Source of the DNA: Comamonas sp. BIGb0152
GTDB taxonomy: Bacteria > Pseudomonadota > Gammaproteobacteria > Burkholderiales > Burkholderiaceae_C
Assembly: GCF_024809975.1 (NCBI RefSeq)
Contig: NZ_JANUDY010000010.1
Coordinates: 62,001 to 126,000 of the forward strand
DNA length: 64,000 bases
Reading direction: 5' to 3'
A program made the position numbers and the translations under genes. The notes beneath the pieces were generated by a model. The model did not search any database. It was not told the DNA's origin and worked only from the letters and a program-made list of their open reading frames with translations. Below, piece after piece: positions 54,987-62,579 of the stretch. The number at the start of each line of letters is the position of its first letter. Position 1 is the stretch's first letter.

Positions 54987-56348
54987 ATGCAACGTGCTTT
55001 TCCAGTGCGCTCTTCCCTGCGGGCTCTGGTGCCTGTCTTTTTTCGCCAGCGCTGGGCCGCTGTCTGCGTGGGCATGCTGATTGGCGGTGGGGTGGCCCTG
55101 CCGGGGCAGGCGGCGCCCACATCGCCCGCCGTGGCCGAAGTGGCCCAGCTGCTGCAGCAAGGCAAGGCCGCACAAGCTGCGCAGCAGGCCGATGCCTACC
55201 TGCGCAAGCAACCCGCCGATGTGGAAATGCGTTTTTTGCGCGGGGTGATTGCCACCGAGCAAAAGCAAAATGCCCAGGCGATCAAGATCTTCCAGGCGCT
55301 GACACGCGATTACCCGGGCATGCCCGAGCCGTACAACAACCTGGCGGTGCTGTACGCCGCCGATGGCCAGGAGCGCAAGGCGGCGCAGGTGCTGGAGCAA
55401 TCGATGCGCACCAACCCCAGCTACACCACGGCGCATGAGAACCTGGGCGACCTTTATGCCCGCATGGCCAGCGATGCCTATGCCAAGGCGCTGCAGCTTG
55501 AAGGCGCGCCCAAGCAGGCGGCGCCCAAGCTGGCCCTGATCACCCAGATTGTTCCGGCCTCGCTGGCCAATGGCAAAAATGCCTTGGTGCAGGCCCGGGC
55601 CGATGTGGCGCCCACGCCGGTGCCAACGCCTTCTCCAGCGCCTGCAGCCGTCGCCACGCCCACGCCCACGCCAGCCGCTGCAGTGCCTGCGGCCAGCCCG
55701 CCCGCAGCTGCAACGGTTGCAACTGCGCCCGCGCCCGCAGTCGTCGCCCAGGCGGCAGCTGTGCCCGCGCCCGCACCCAAGGCGGCGCCAACACCAGCGC
55801 CAACACCCACGCCCGTCCCCGTCCCCGCGCCTGCTCCGCAGCCCAAGCCGTCGGCGACGCCCGCACCAGGCGCTGCCAGCCGTCCCGCACCAGCACCAGC
55901 CGCGCCAGCGCCTGCCGCCGCCGAGCCTGCCAAGGCCGTGGCCGCCGCCCCCGCTGCCAAACCAGCAGCCCCCGTGGCCGAGACCAAGCCCAAACCGCCG
56001 CGCGATACCGCCAAGGCCGATGTGGAGCGCGCCGTCAACACCTGGGCCCAGGCCTGGGAGAAGCAGGACATGCCCGGCTACCTGGCCGCCTACAGCGACC
56101 ATTTCAGCCCGGCCGGTGGCGGCAGCCTCAGCAACTGGAAGGAAGAGCGGCGCCAGCGCATTGTGGGCAAGCAGGCCATTGTGGTGAATGTGCGCAACCT
56201 GCAGATCAGTGTGGATGGCGACCAGGCCACGGCCAAGTTCCGCCAGTACTATGCGGCCGGCGCACTCAAGACGACGACCCGCAAGACCTTGGCCATGCGC
56301 CTGGAAAAAGGCCATTGGCGCATCGTGCGCGAGACCACTGGAGGCTGA
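54987..56348 (+). CDS. TPR protein with Cds6-like C-terminal domain (copy 2)
   Basis: 453 aa from ATG 54987 (GAGAAA before it); the open frame upstream to 54801 is not protein-like. Signal peptide (AAVCVGMLIGGGVALPGQA). TPR region about 40-155 very similar to copy 1 (FLRGVIATEQKQNAQAIKIF; PYNNLAVLYAADGQERKAAQ; AHENLGDLYARMASDAYAKA). A long Ala/Pro linker (about 190-340) that probably spans periplasm or peptidoglycan, then the NTF2-like Cds6 domain (VNTWAQAWEKQDMPGYLAAY; KTLAMRLEKGHWRIVRE). It precedes the L,D-transpeptidase gene by 69 bases in the same direction. Probably periplasmic partner of that enzyme (inference). Confidence 0.83.
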   Translation: MQRAFPVRSSLRALVPVFFRQRWAAVCVGMLIGGGVALPGQAAPTSPAVAEVAQLLQQGKAAQAAQQADAYLRKQPADVEMRFLRGVIATEQKQNAQAIKIFQALTRDYPGMPEPYNNLAVLYAADGQERKAAQVLEQSMRTNPSYTTAHENLGDLYARMASDAYAKALQLEGAPKQAAPKLALITQIVPASLANGKNALVQARADVAPTPVPTPSPAPAAVATPTPTPAAAVPAASPPAAATVATAPAPAVVAQAAAVPAPAPKAAPTPAPTPTPVPVPAPAPQPKPSATPAPGAASRPAPAPAAPAPAAAEPAKAVAAAPAAKPAAPVAETKPKPPRDTAKADVERAVNTWAQAWEKQDMPGYLAAYSDHFSPAGGGSLSNWKEERRQRIVGKQAIVVNVRNLQISVDGDQATAKFRQYYAAGALKTTTRKTLAMRLEKGHWRIVRETTGG

Positions 56349-56417
56349 GCGGTGGCCAATCCACAGGCTATGATCGGCGCTGGTCCGCACCGACGTCAGT
56401 AGAAGGAATCACAGGCA

Positions 56418-57752
56418 ATGCCTTTTTGCAAGCAGTTTTGGCGCTCCGGGGCCAGTGCAGCCTTGGTAGTGGCCGCCGGTACGGCGCTGGCCGCGGGCAG
56501 CCCGCCAGCGCCCCGAGCTGCTGCGCAAACCCATGCAGCGGGCGCCAGCAAAGCCCGCCAACCCGATGCCGAAGAGCGCCTGGTGCAGATCATTGCGCTG
56601 GTGCAGCGCCAGCAGCTGGACCAGGCCTTGAAGGCCGCCGCCAGCCTGACGGCCGATGTGCCGCATTTTCAGGCGGCGCAGCTGGTGTACGCGGATCTGC
56701 TGCGTTTTCGCTCTGGCCAGCCGGGCGCGTTGACGCCCGCTACGCTGGCACAGCGTGCCATGCTGCTGCCCGTTAAACATGCCCTGGTGCCGCAAGCGGA
56801 TGCGCCTGCCGTGGCCAACCCCGTCGCCAGCGCCCAAGGTGTGCAAACCCTGGAGCAGCTCCAAGGCCTGCAAGACGAGATCCGCCGGCGTATGCACGGC
56901 GCCCAATCGCTGCCTGGCGCTGGCCAGGTTCCGTCGGAGTTTCTGTCGCTGTCGCCCACGGTGCGCCAGGTCATTGCCATCGATGCCAGCCAGTCGCGCC
57001 TGTATCTGCTGCGCCATGACAATGGCCGCCTGCAGCTGGTGGACAGTTTTTATGTCTCGGTCGGCAAGCTGGGCGTGGGCAAGCTCGAAGAGGGCGACCA
57101 GCGCACACCGGAAGGCATTTATTTCATTGGCCGGCAGATTGCCGGCCCGCGCCTGCCGGAGTTTTATGGCAAAGGCGCGCTGACCCTGAACTACCCCAAT
57201 GACTGGGACAAGGCCATGGGCCGCTCGGGCAGCGGTATCTGGCTGCATGGCGCGCCGCCCGACCAGTTTGCACGCCTGCCCCAGGCCAGTGATGGCTGCG
57301 TGGTGCTGGCCAACCCCGACCTGATTGCGCTGATGCGTACGGTGGACAAGCAAACGCCGGTGCTGATCCGCGAGCAGCTGCAGTGGGTGGCGCAAAGCGA
57401 TACGCAGCACCGCCAGAACACCGAATCTTTTACGGCTGTCGTCCAGCAGTGGCACCAGGCCTGGTTGCAGGACGATCCCCAGCAGGCGCTGCAGCTGGCT
57501 ACGCCGCAATGGACGGCCTCGCCCGAAGGCCAGGCCTGGCAGACGCGCATGGCCGCGCTCTTCAAAGGCCGCAGCGTGGAACTGCAGGAGGTCTCCACCT
57601 ACGGCTGGAAGGACGACAAGGGCGAGATCCGCGTGGCCAACCTCAAGCTCAAAAGCCGCGAGCAGGCGCAGCCGCTGTCACTGCGCCAGTACTGGCGCAA
57701 GGTGGGCAAGGACTGGCGGCTGTTCTCCGAAGACCTGCAAAGCCAAAGCTGA
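56418..57752 (+). CDS. L,D-transpeptidase with Cds6-like C-terminal domain
   Basis: 444 aa. Signal peptide (ASAALVVAAGTALAAG). Helical region 50-175, YkuD domain about 183-318: VIAIDASQSRLYLLRHDNGR, DQRTPEGIYFIG, catalytic His277 (WLHGAP) and Cys294 in ASDGCVVL. C-terminal NTF2-like domain about 335-440 (VVQQWHQAWLQDDPQQALQL; LSLRQYWRKVGKDWRLFSED). Such periplasmic enzymes form 3-3 peptidoglycan cross-links or attach/detach lipoproteins at diaminopimelate. Context with an OmpA-like lipoprotein and an adhesin suggests surface anchoring; that is inference. Followed by a strong terminator. Confidence 0.88.
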   Translation: MPFCKQFWRSGASAALVVAAGTALAAGSPPAPRAAAQTHAAGASKARQPDAEERLVQIIALVQRQQLDQALKAAASLTADVPHFQAAQLVYADLLRFRSGQPGALTPATLAQRAMLLPVKHALVPQADAPAVANPVASAQGVQTLEQLQGLQDEIRRRMHGAQSLPGAGQVPSEFLSLSPTVRQVIAIDASQSRLYLLRHDNGRLQLVDSFYVSVGKLGVGKLEEGDQRTPEGIYFIGRQIAGPRLPEFYGKGALTLNYPNDWDKAMGRSGSGIWLHGAPPDQFARLPQASDGCVVLANPDLIALMRTVDKQTPVLIREQLQWVAQSDTQHRQNTESFTAVVQQWHQAWLQDDPQQALQLATPQWTASPEGQAWQTRMAALFKGRSVELQEVSTYGWKDDKGEIRVANLKLKSREQAQPLSLRQYWRKVGKDWRLFSEDLQSQS

Positions 57753-57764
57753 TCTGCCCATGCA

Positions 57765-57792
57765 AAAGGCCCAAACCGAGGTTTGGGCCTTT
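57765..57792. terminator. Bidirectional terminator between transpeptidase and cyd locus
   Basis: AAAGGCCCAAAC (57765-57776), loop CGAG, GTTTGGGCCTTT (57781-57792), flanked by A's before and GCTTTT after. 12-base perfect stem between converging genes. Confidence 0.88.
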
Positions 57793-57838
57793 GCTTTTGC
57801 GGGGAGCCTGGCGGCAGTTGCCAGGCCCTTGAGCGGAC

Positions 57839-57979
57839 TCAGCGCGGTGGCTGGGTGTCCGGGTCGTCCAGCAGCTGCTGGCGCAGCTTCTGGTCTTCGG
57901 TCATCTCAAACCACATGGCGTTGAGTACCGCAAAGGCGGCGGCCAGCGGCAGGCCGAGAATCCAGGAGAAATACCACAT
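57839..57979 (-). CDS. cydX: Cytochrome bd small subunit CydX
   Basis: 46 aa, below the usual ORF size cut: starts MWYFSWILGLPLAAAFAVLN and continues AMWFEMTEDQKLRQQ. One transmembrane helix and the W-Y-F-x-W-I-L-G signature of CydX/YbgT, preceded by AAGGAA. It stabilises the CydAB oxidase and its haems. It lies 29 bases after cydB, the standard place. Confidence 0.93.
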   Translation of the reverse strand: MWYFSWILGLPLAAAFAVLNAMWFEMTEDQKLRQQLLDDPDTQPPR

Positions 57980-58008
57980 TTTCAGTTCCTTTCTTGGTGC
58001 GGCTGTGC

Positions 58009-59163
58009 TTAGTAAGCGTGGCCGTTGCCGTCGTTGATGTCCTTGGCATTGACCTTGCCCCAGAGCACCGAGTAGACCCAGCTGGTGTAGGCAATGATCA
58101 GCGGAATGAAGATAACGGTGCAGACCAGCATGATGAACAAAGTCATATGGCTGGAGGACGAATCCCAGACCGTGAGGCTAAAGCGCGGATCGACCGAGGA
58201 GGGCAGGATCATCGGGAACATGGAGGCACCCACCGTCAGGATGATGCCGGCAATGCCCAGGCCGCTGGTGATCATGGCCAGACCTTCTTTGCGGGCGCGG
58301 ATCAGCACGGCAGCGATCAGGCAGCCCAGCACGCCGAGGATGGGTGCGGCCATGGTCCAGGGGTACTGCTGGTAGTTCTGCATCCAGGCGCCGGGCGCGT
58401 GGGCGGCGGTCTTGAACAGCGGGTTGGAGGGGCCGGTGGTGTTCAGCACCGAGGTGATGCGGTAGCCATCGACAAACTTCCACAGCACGATGCCGGCCAG
58501 CACAAACAGCACGGCAGTGACGACGGCCGAGATGCTGCCCACGCTGCGGGCGCGGGCGGCGATGGCGCCTTCGGTCTTGATGCACAGCCAGGCAGCGCCA
58601 TGCATCAGCAGCATGCTGACGGAGATGAGGCCGGCCAGGATGGCGAAGGGGTTGAGCAGGCCAAAGAAGCTGCCGTCGTAGTGGATGTACAGCTCAGGCG
58701 TGAGGCGGAAGGGCACGCCCTGCAGCACATTGCCCATGGCCACGCCGCAGATCAGCGCAGGGATAAAGCTGCCGGCAAACAGCGCCCAATCCCAGCGGCT
58801 ACGCCAGGCGGGTGACTCGTTCTTGCTGCGGTACTTGAAGGCGACCGGGCGCAGGATCAGGCCGATCAGGATCACGAACATGGCCAGGTAAAAGCCCGAG
58901 AAGGACACCGCATACAGCTGTGGCCAGGCGGCAAAGATGGCGCCACCGCCCAGCACCAGCCAGACCTGGTTGCCTTCCCAGGTGGGGCCCACGGCGTTGA
59001 TGATGACGCGGCGTTCCAGATCGTTCTTGCCCAGAAAGGGCAGCAGCATGCCGGTGCCCAGGTCAAAGCCGTCCATCACGGCAAAGCCGATGAGCAGCAC
59101 GCCCAGCAGGACCCACCAGATGACACGCAGGGTGTCGTAGTTCAAAAGTGTATGCAAGATCAT
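58009..59163 (-). CDS. cydB: Cytochrome bd oxidase subunit II
   Basis: 384 aa from ATG 59163, four bases after the cydA stop. About nine helices; family starts with LRVIWWVLLGVLLIGFAVMD and GFDLGTGMLLPFLGKND, and includes GPTWEGNQVWLV and SSSSHMTLFIMLVCT. Structural partner of CydA in the high-affinity quinol oxidase; works in the inner membrane at low oxygen or under stress. Confidence 0.95.
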   Translation of the reverse strand: MILHTLLNYDTLRVIWWVLLGVLLIGFAVMDGFDLGTGMLLPFLGKNDLERRVIINAVGPTWEGNQVWLVLGGGAIFAAWPQLYAVSFSGFYLAMFVILIGLILRPVAFKYRSKNESPAWRSRWDWALFAGSFIPALICGVAMGNVLQGVPFRLTPELYIHYDGSFFGLLNPFAILAGLISVSMLLMHGAAWLCIKTEGAIAARARSVGSISAVVTAVLFVLAGIVLWKFVDGYRITSVLNTTGPSNPLFKTAAHAPGAWMQNYQQYPWTMAAPILGVLGCLIAAVLIRARKEGLAMITSGLGIAGIILTVGASMFPMILPSSVDPRFSLTVWDSSSSHMTLFIMLVCTVIFIPLIIAYTSWVYSVLWGKVNAKDINDGNGHAY

Positions 59164-59167
59164 GGTG

Positions 59168-60769
59168 TTACTTTCCCGAAGAGGTAGGTTGTGCCGTGGC
59201 GATCGAGGCATAGCTCAGTGGCTGGGGATCGCGCTGCTCGGGCTCCAGCTCTGGGCCTTTTTGGATGGCCTTGAGCATGAGCTTCATCTCGATGACCAGC
59301 AGCACCGTGTACAGCGCCACAAAACCAAGGATGGTGATCAGCAAGGTGGTCACGCCCAGGTTGGAGGCGGCCACGGCCGTGGGCAGCACGCCTTCAATGA
59401 TCCAGGGCTGGCGGCCAAACTCGGCGACGAACCAGCCGCACTCAATGGCCACCCAGGGCAACGGGATGGACCACACGGCCACCCACAGCAGCCAGCGGCG
59501 GTTTTCCAGCTGGTGGCGCGAGGCGAGGTAGAAGAACACGGCCGTCAACACGATGAAGAACATGCCAAGCGCGACCATGATGCGGAAGGTCCAGAACAGC
59601 GGCGCGACTTGCGGGATGGTGTCCGACGCCGCCTTGGCGATCTGTTCGTCGGTGGCCTGGCGCGGGTCGTCCACATAGCGCTTGAGCAGCAGCGCGTAGC
59701 CCAGCGATTGGCCATTGGCCTCGAATTGCTCGCGCAGCTCGGGCGAGATGGTCGTGGTCGAGCCGGCGTCGCGGATTTTCTCCAGCGCATCATAGGCCTT
59801 GATACCGTCGCGGATCAGCACCTCGGCATGCTTGACCAGGTCGTTGATGCCCTGCAACTCGGTATCGAGCGAGCGGGTGCCAATCAGGCCCATGGCCCAT
59901 GGGATGTGGATGGCGTAATGGGTCTCGCGCGCTTCCTGGTCGGGAAAGCCAAAGGCGGTGAAGGCGGCGGGCGCAGGCTCGGTCTCCCACATGGCTTCAA
60001 TCGCGGCGAGCTTCATCTTCTGGTGTTCACCCGACAGGTAGCCGGACTCGTCACCCAGCACCACCACCGACAGCGAACCGGCCAGGCCAAAGGCGGCGGC
60101 CACGGTCATCGAGCGCTTGGCCAAGGCCACATGGCGGCCCTTGAGCAGGTACCAGGCAGACACGCCCAGCACAAAGATGGAGGCGCAGACATAGCCGGCC
60201 GACACGGTGTGCACAAACTTGGCCTGGGCCACCGGGTTGCTCAGCACGGCAGCGAAGTCATTGACTTCCATGCGCATGGTCTGCGGATTGAAGACGGCGC
60301 CCACGGGGTTTTGCATCCAGCCATTGGCGATCAGAATCCACAGCGCCGACAGGTTGGTGCCGATGGCAGTCAGCCAGGTCACCATCAAGTGCTTGACCGG
60401 CGAGAGCTTGTCCCAGCCAAAGAAGAACAGGCCGACAAAGGTGGCTTCGAGGAAGAAGGCCATCAGCCCCTCGATCGCCAGCGGCGCGCCAAAGATGTCG
60501 CCTACGTAGTGGCTGTAGTAGCTCCAGTTCATGCCGAACTGGAACTCCATCACCAGGCCGGTGGCCACCCCGATGGCGAAGTTGATCCCGAACAGAACGC
60601 CCCAGAACTTGGTCATCTGGCGCCAGATGACGCGCCGGGTCATCACATAGACCGTCTCCATGATGGCGATCAGGATAGACAGCCCCAGGGTCAGGGGAAC
60701 GAAGAGAAAGTGGTACAGGGCGGTGAGTGCAAACTGCAATCTTGATAGCCCGACGATGTCGAGATCCAT
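59168..60769 (-). CDS. cydA: Cytochrome bd oxidase subunit I
   Basis: 533 aa from ATG 60769 (GGAAGGACC before it). Haem ligands in place: His20 (TALYHFLFV), His in KFVHTVSAGY, Met in FRIMVALGM. Q-loop GDESGYLSGEHQKMKLAAIE carries the Lys/Glu used for quinol, and GRQPWIIEGVLPT is the subunit I signature. The long Q-loop form (E. coli type). It oxidises quinol and reduces oxygen. It lies 97 bases downstream of cydC. Confidence 0.96.
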   Translation of the reverse strand: MDLDIVGLSRLQFALTALYHFLFVPLTLGLSILIAIMETVYVMTRRVIWRQMTKFWGVLFGINFAIGVATGLVMEFQFGMNWSYYSHYVGDIFGAPLAIEGLMAFFLEATFVGLFFFGWDKLSPVKHLMVTWLTAIGTNLSALWILIANGWMQNPVGAVFNPQTMRMEVNDFAAVLSNPVAQAKFVHTVSAGYVCASIFVLGVSAWYLLKGRHVALAKRSMTVAAAFGLAGSLSVVVLGDESGYLSGEHQKMKLAAIEAMWETEPAPAAFTAFGFPDQEARETHYAIHIPWAMGLIGTRSLDTELQGINDLVKHAEVLIRDGIKAYDALEKIRDAGSTTTISPELREQFEANGQSLGYALLLKRYVDDPRQATDEQIAKAASDTIPQVAPLFWTFRIMVALGMFFIVLTAVFFYLASRHQLENRRWLLWVAVWSIPLPWVAIECGWFVAEFGRQPWIIEGVLPTAVAASNLGVTTLLITILGFVALYTVLLVIEMKLMLKAIQKGPELEPEQRDPQPLSYASIATAQPTSSGK

Positions 60770-60866
60770 GAAATGGTCCTTCCGTGTTGTAAGTGCTCGA
60801 TCTGGTAGAAAAACTGCGTGGGTTCCAAACTGACAATCAGTGCTGAGTGGCGGTCTCCGTCGGTGT

Positions 60867-62579
60867 CTAGCCCGGTCGCAGTCGCTGCAGCAGGGCGTCA
60901 AACTCCGTCGTGCCTTTGCGTGCCTGCACCAGGCCTCCTAGCAAGGGGTTTATCCAAACAATGCGGTCGGCGTGGCGCGCCTCACGCTGCAAATGGCTGG
61001 CCATCACGATGGCGCCGTGGCCGCGCTGGGCATGCCAGTGCCCGATGGCGGTCATCACCTGCTTGGCCGTCTGGCGGTCCAGGCCTTCAGTCGGTTCATC
61101 CAGCAAACGCAAAGGCGCTGGGTGCAGCATCAGCCGGGCAAGGGCCAGGCGGCGCGATTCGCCACCCGAGAGGCCGGCGCCCTGGCTGCCCAGCACGGTG
61201 TTCAGTTGCTGGGGCAGTGCGCGGATGACATCGGCCAATGCTGCGGTTTGCAGTGCGGCCCATAGCGCGTCATCGCTGGCGTCGGGGCGGCCCAGGCGCA
61301 GGTTGTCGGCCAGGCTGGCCTGGAACAGCTCGGTACGCTGGGGCAGGCTGGCGCAAGGCTGGCGCAGCACCTGGCCGGCGCTGGGGAGCAGGTCACCGCC
61401 GATCAGCGCCATCAGGCTGGATTTGCCCGCGCCGCTGGGCCCTGCCAGGACCAGCCATTCACCGTCTGCCACTTGCAGATCGAGGTGCTGCAGCAGGGGC
61501 GCAGCGCTGCCCGGGTGTTGGAGGCTGACCGCCTGCATATCTACGGCCAAGCCTGCGGCGGGCGCAGGGCCTTCAAGGGGTTGGGGGGCGGGTGCGGCCT
61601 GCAGCTGCGGCGCAATGCGGCGTGCGGCCAGCAAGGTGCGGCCAGCCTCAATAGCGCCGCGACGGAGCTGGGTCAGGGGCTCGAGCGCGGCGAGCAGCAG
61701 CAAGGTGGCCAGTGCGGCAATGGGCGCACCGATCTCCGCCTTCTGCGCCAGCCAGGCCGCGCAAAGCAAGGCCACAGCGGTAGCGAGGTGGCCGACCATC
61801 GCCATCGCGATGGCCACATTGGATTCGAGCCGGTTCAGCCGGATATCGGCCGCAAACTGCTGGCGCTCTGCGGCGGCAATGCGCGCCATCTGGCGCGGCA
61901 GGCTGCCAGCCATCACCAGCTCGGTCTGAGCGCCTACGGCATCAATCACCGCAGCGCGCAGTTGCTCACCCGCAAAACTGCGGCGCAGCGCGGTCATAAA
62001 GCCATAGCGAACACACCAGGCCACACAAGCCAGGCCACCGGCGAGCACCATGGCCCCTACGAGCAGGCCGCTTTGCCAGTTCAAGAAGATGCCCAAGGCC
62101 AGCGCAGTCACGCAGGCGCTGACCAGCAGCGAGACGGCAGGGGTCAGCAGCCGCAGGTAGACGGCATCGAGCGCATCGATATCGGCCGTGAGGCGGTGCA
62201 GCAAGCGAGCAGGGCGCTGGCGCAGTGCCAATGCCGTGTCCGCCGCAGCCAGGCGCGAGAACAGCTGCACGCGCAGGGCAGCGAGCACGCGCAAGGTGGC
62301 GTCGTGGGTGACGACCCGCTCGCTGTAGCGCGCGCCGGTGCGCAGCATCGAGAAAAAGCGCACACCGGCACCGGGTGCAAACACATCAAACACCACAGCG
62401 GTGGCGGTGGACAGCCCCGCCACATAGCTCGCCGTCAAAAACCAGCCCGACAAACCCAGCAGCGACATGCCGGCGCACACGGTGATGGCCGCCAGCAAGC
62501 TGCCCAGCAGCATGCGTCGGCGGTAAGGCGATTGCGCAAACAGCTGCACGATGGGGCGCAGTGCGTTCCAGGCTTTCAT
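60867..62579 (-). CDS. cydC: Thiol reductant ABC exporter subunit CydC
   Basis: 570 aa. Six-helix exporter domain (LLGSLLAAITVCAGMSLLGL, then SGWFLTASYVAGL, a CydC hallmark), then the ATPase: Walker A GPSGAGKS, signature LSGGESRRL, Walker B LRLLDEPTEG, switch His in MASHLQR. With CydD it exports cysteine/glutathione to the periplasm, which is needed for cytochrome bd assembly. Overlaps the cydD stop (ATGA). Confidence 0.94.
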   Translation of the reverse strand: MKAWNALRPIVQLFAQSPYRRRMLLGSLLAAITVCAGMSLLGLSGWFLTASYVAGLSTATAVVFDVFAPGAGVRFFSMLRTGARYSERVVTHDATLRVLAALRVQLFSRLAAADTALALRQRPARLLHRLTADIDALDAVYLRLLTPAVSLLVSACVTALALGIFLNWQSGLLVGAMVLAGGLACVAWCVRYGFMTALRRSFAGEQLRAAVIDAVGAQTELVMAGSLPRQMARIAAAERQQFAADIRLNRLESNVAIAMAMVGHLATAVALLCAAWLAQKAEIGAPIAALATLLLLAALEPLTQLRRGAIEAGRTLLAARRIAPQLQAAPAPQPLEGPAPAAGLAVDMQAVSLQHPGSAAPLLQHLDLQVADGEWLVLAGPSGAGKSSLMALIGGDLLPSAGQVLRQPCASLPQRTELFQASLADNLRLGRPDASDDALWAALQTAALADVIRALPQQLNTVLGSQGAGLSGGESRRLALARLMLHPAPLRLLDEPTEGLDRQTAKQVMTAIGHWHAQRGHGAIVMASHLQREARHADRIVWINPLLGGLVQARKGTTEFDALLQRLRPG

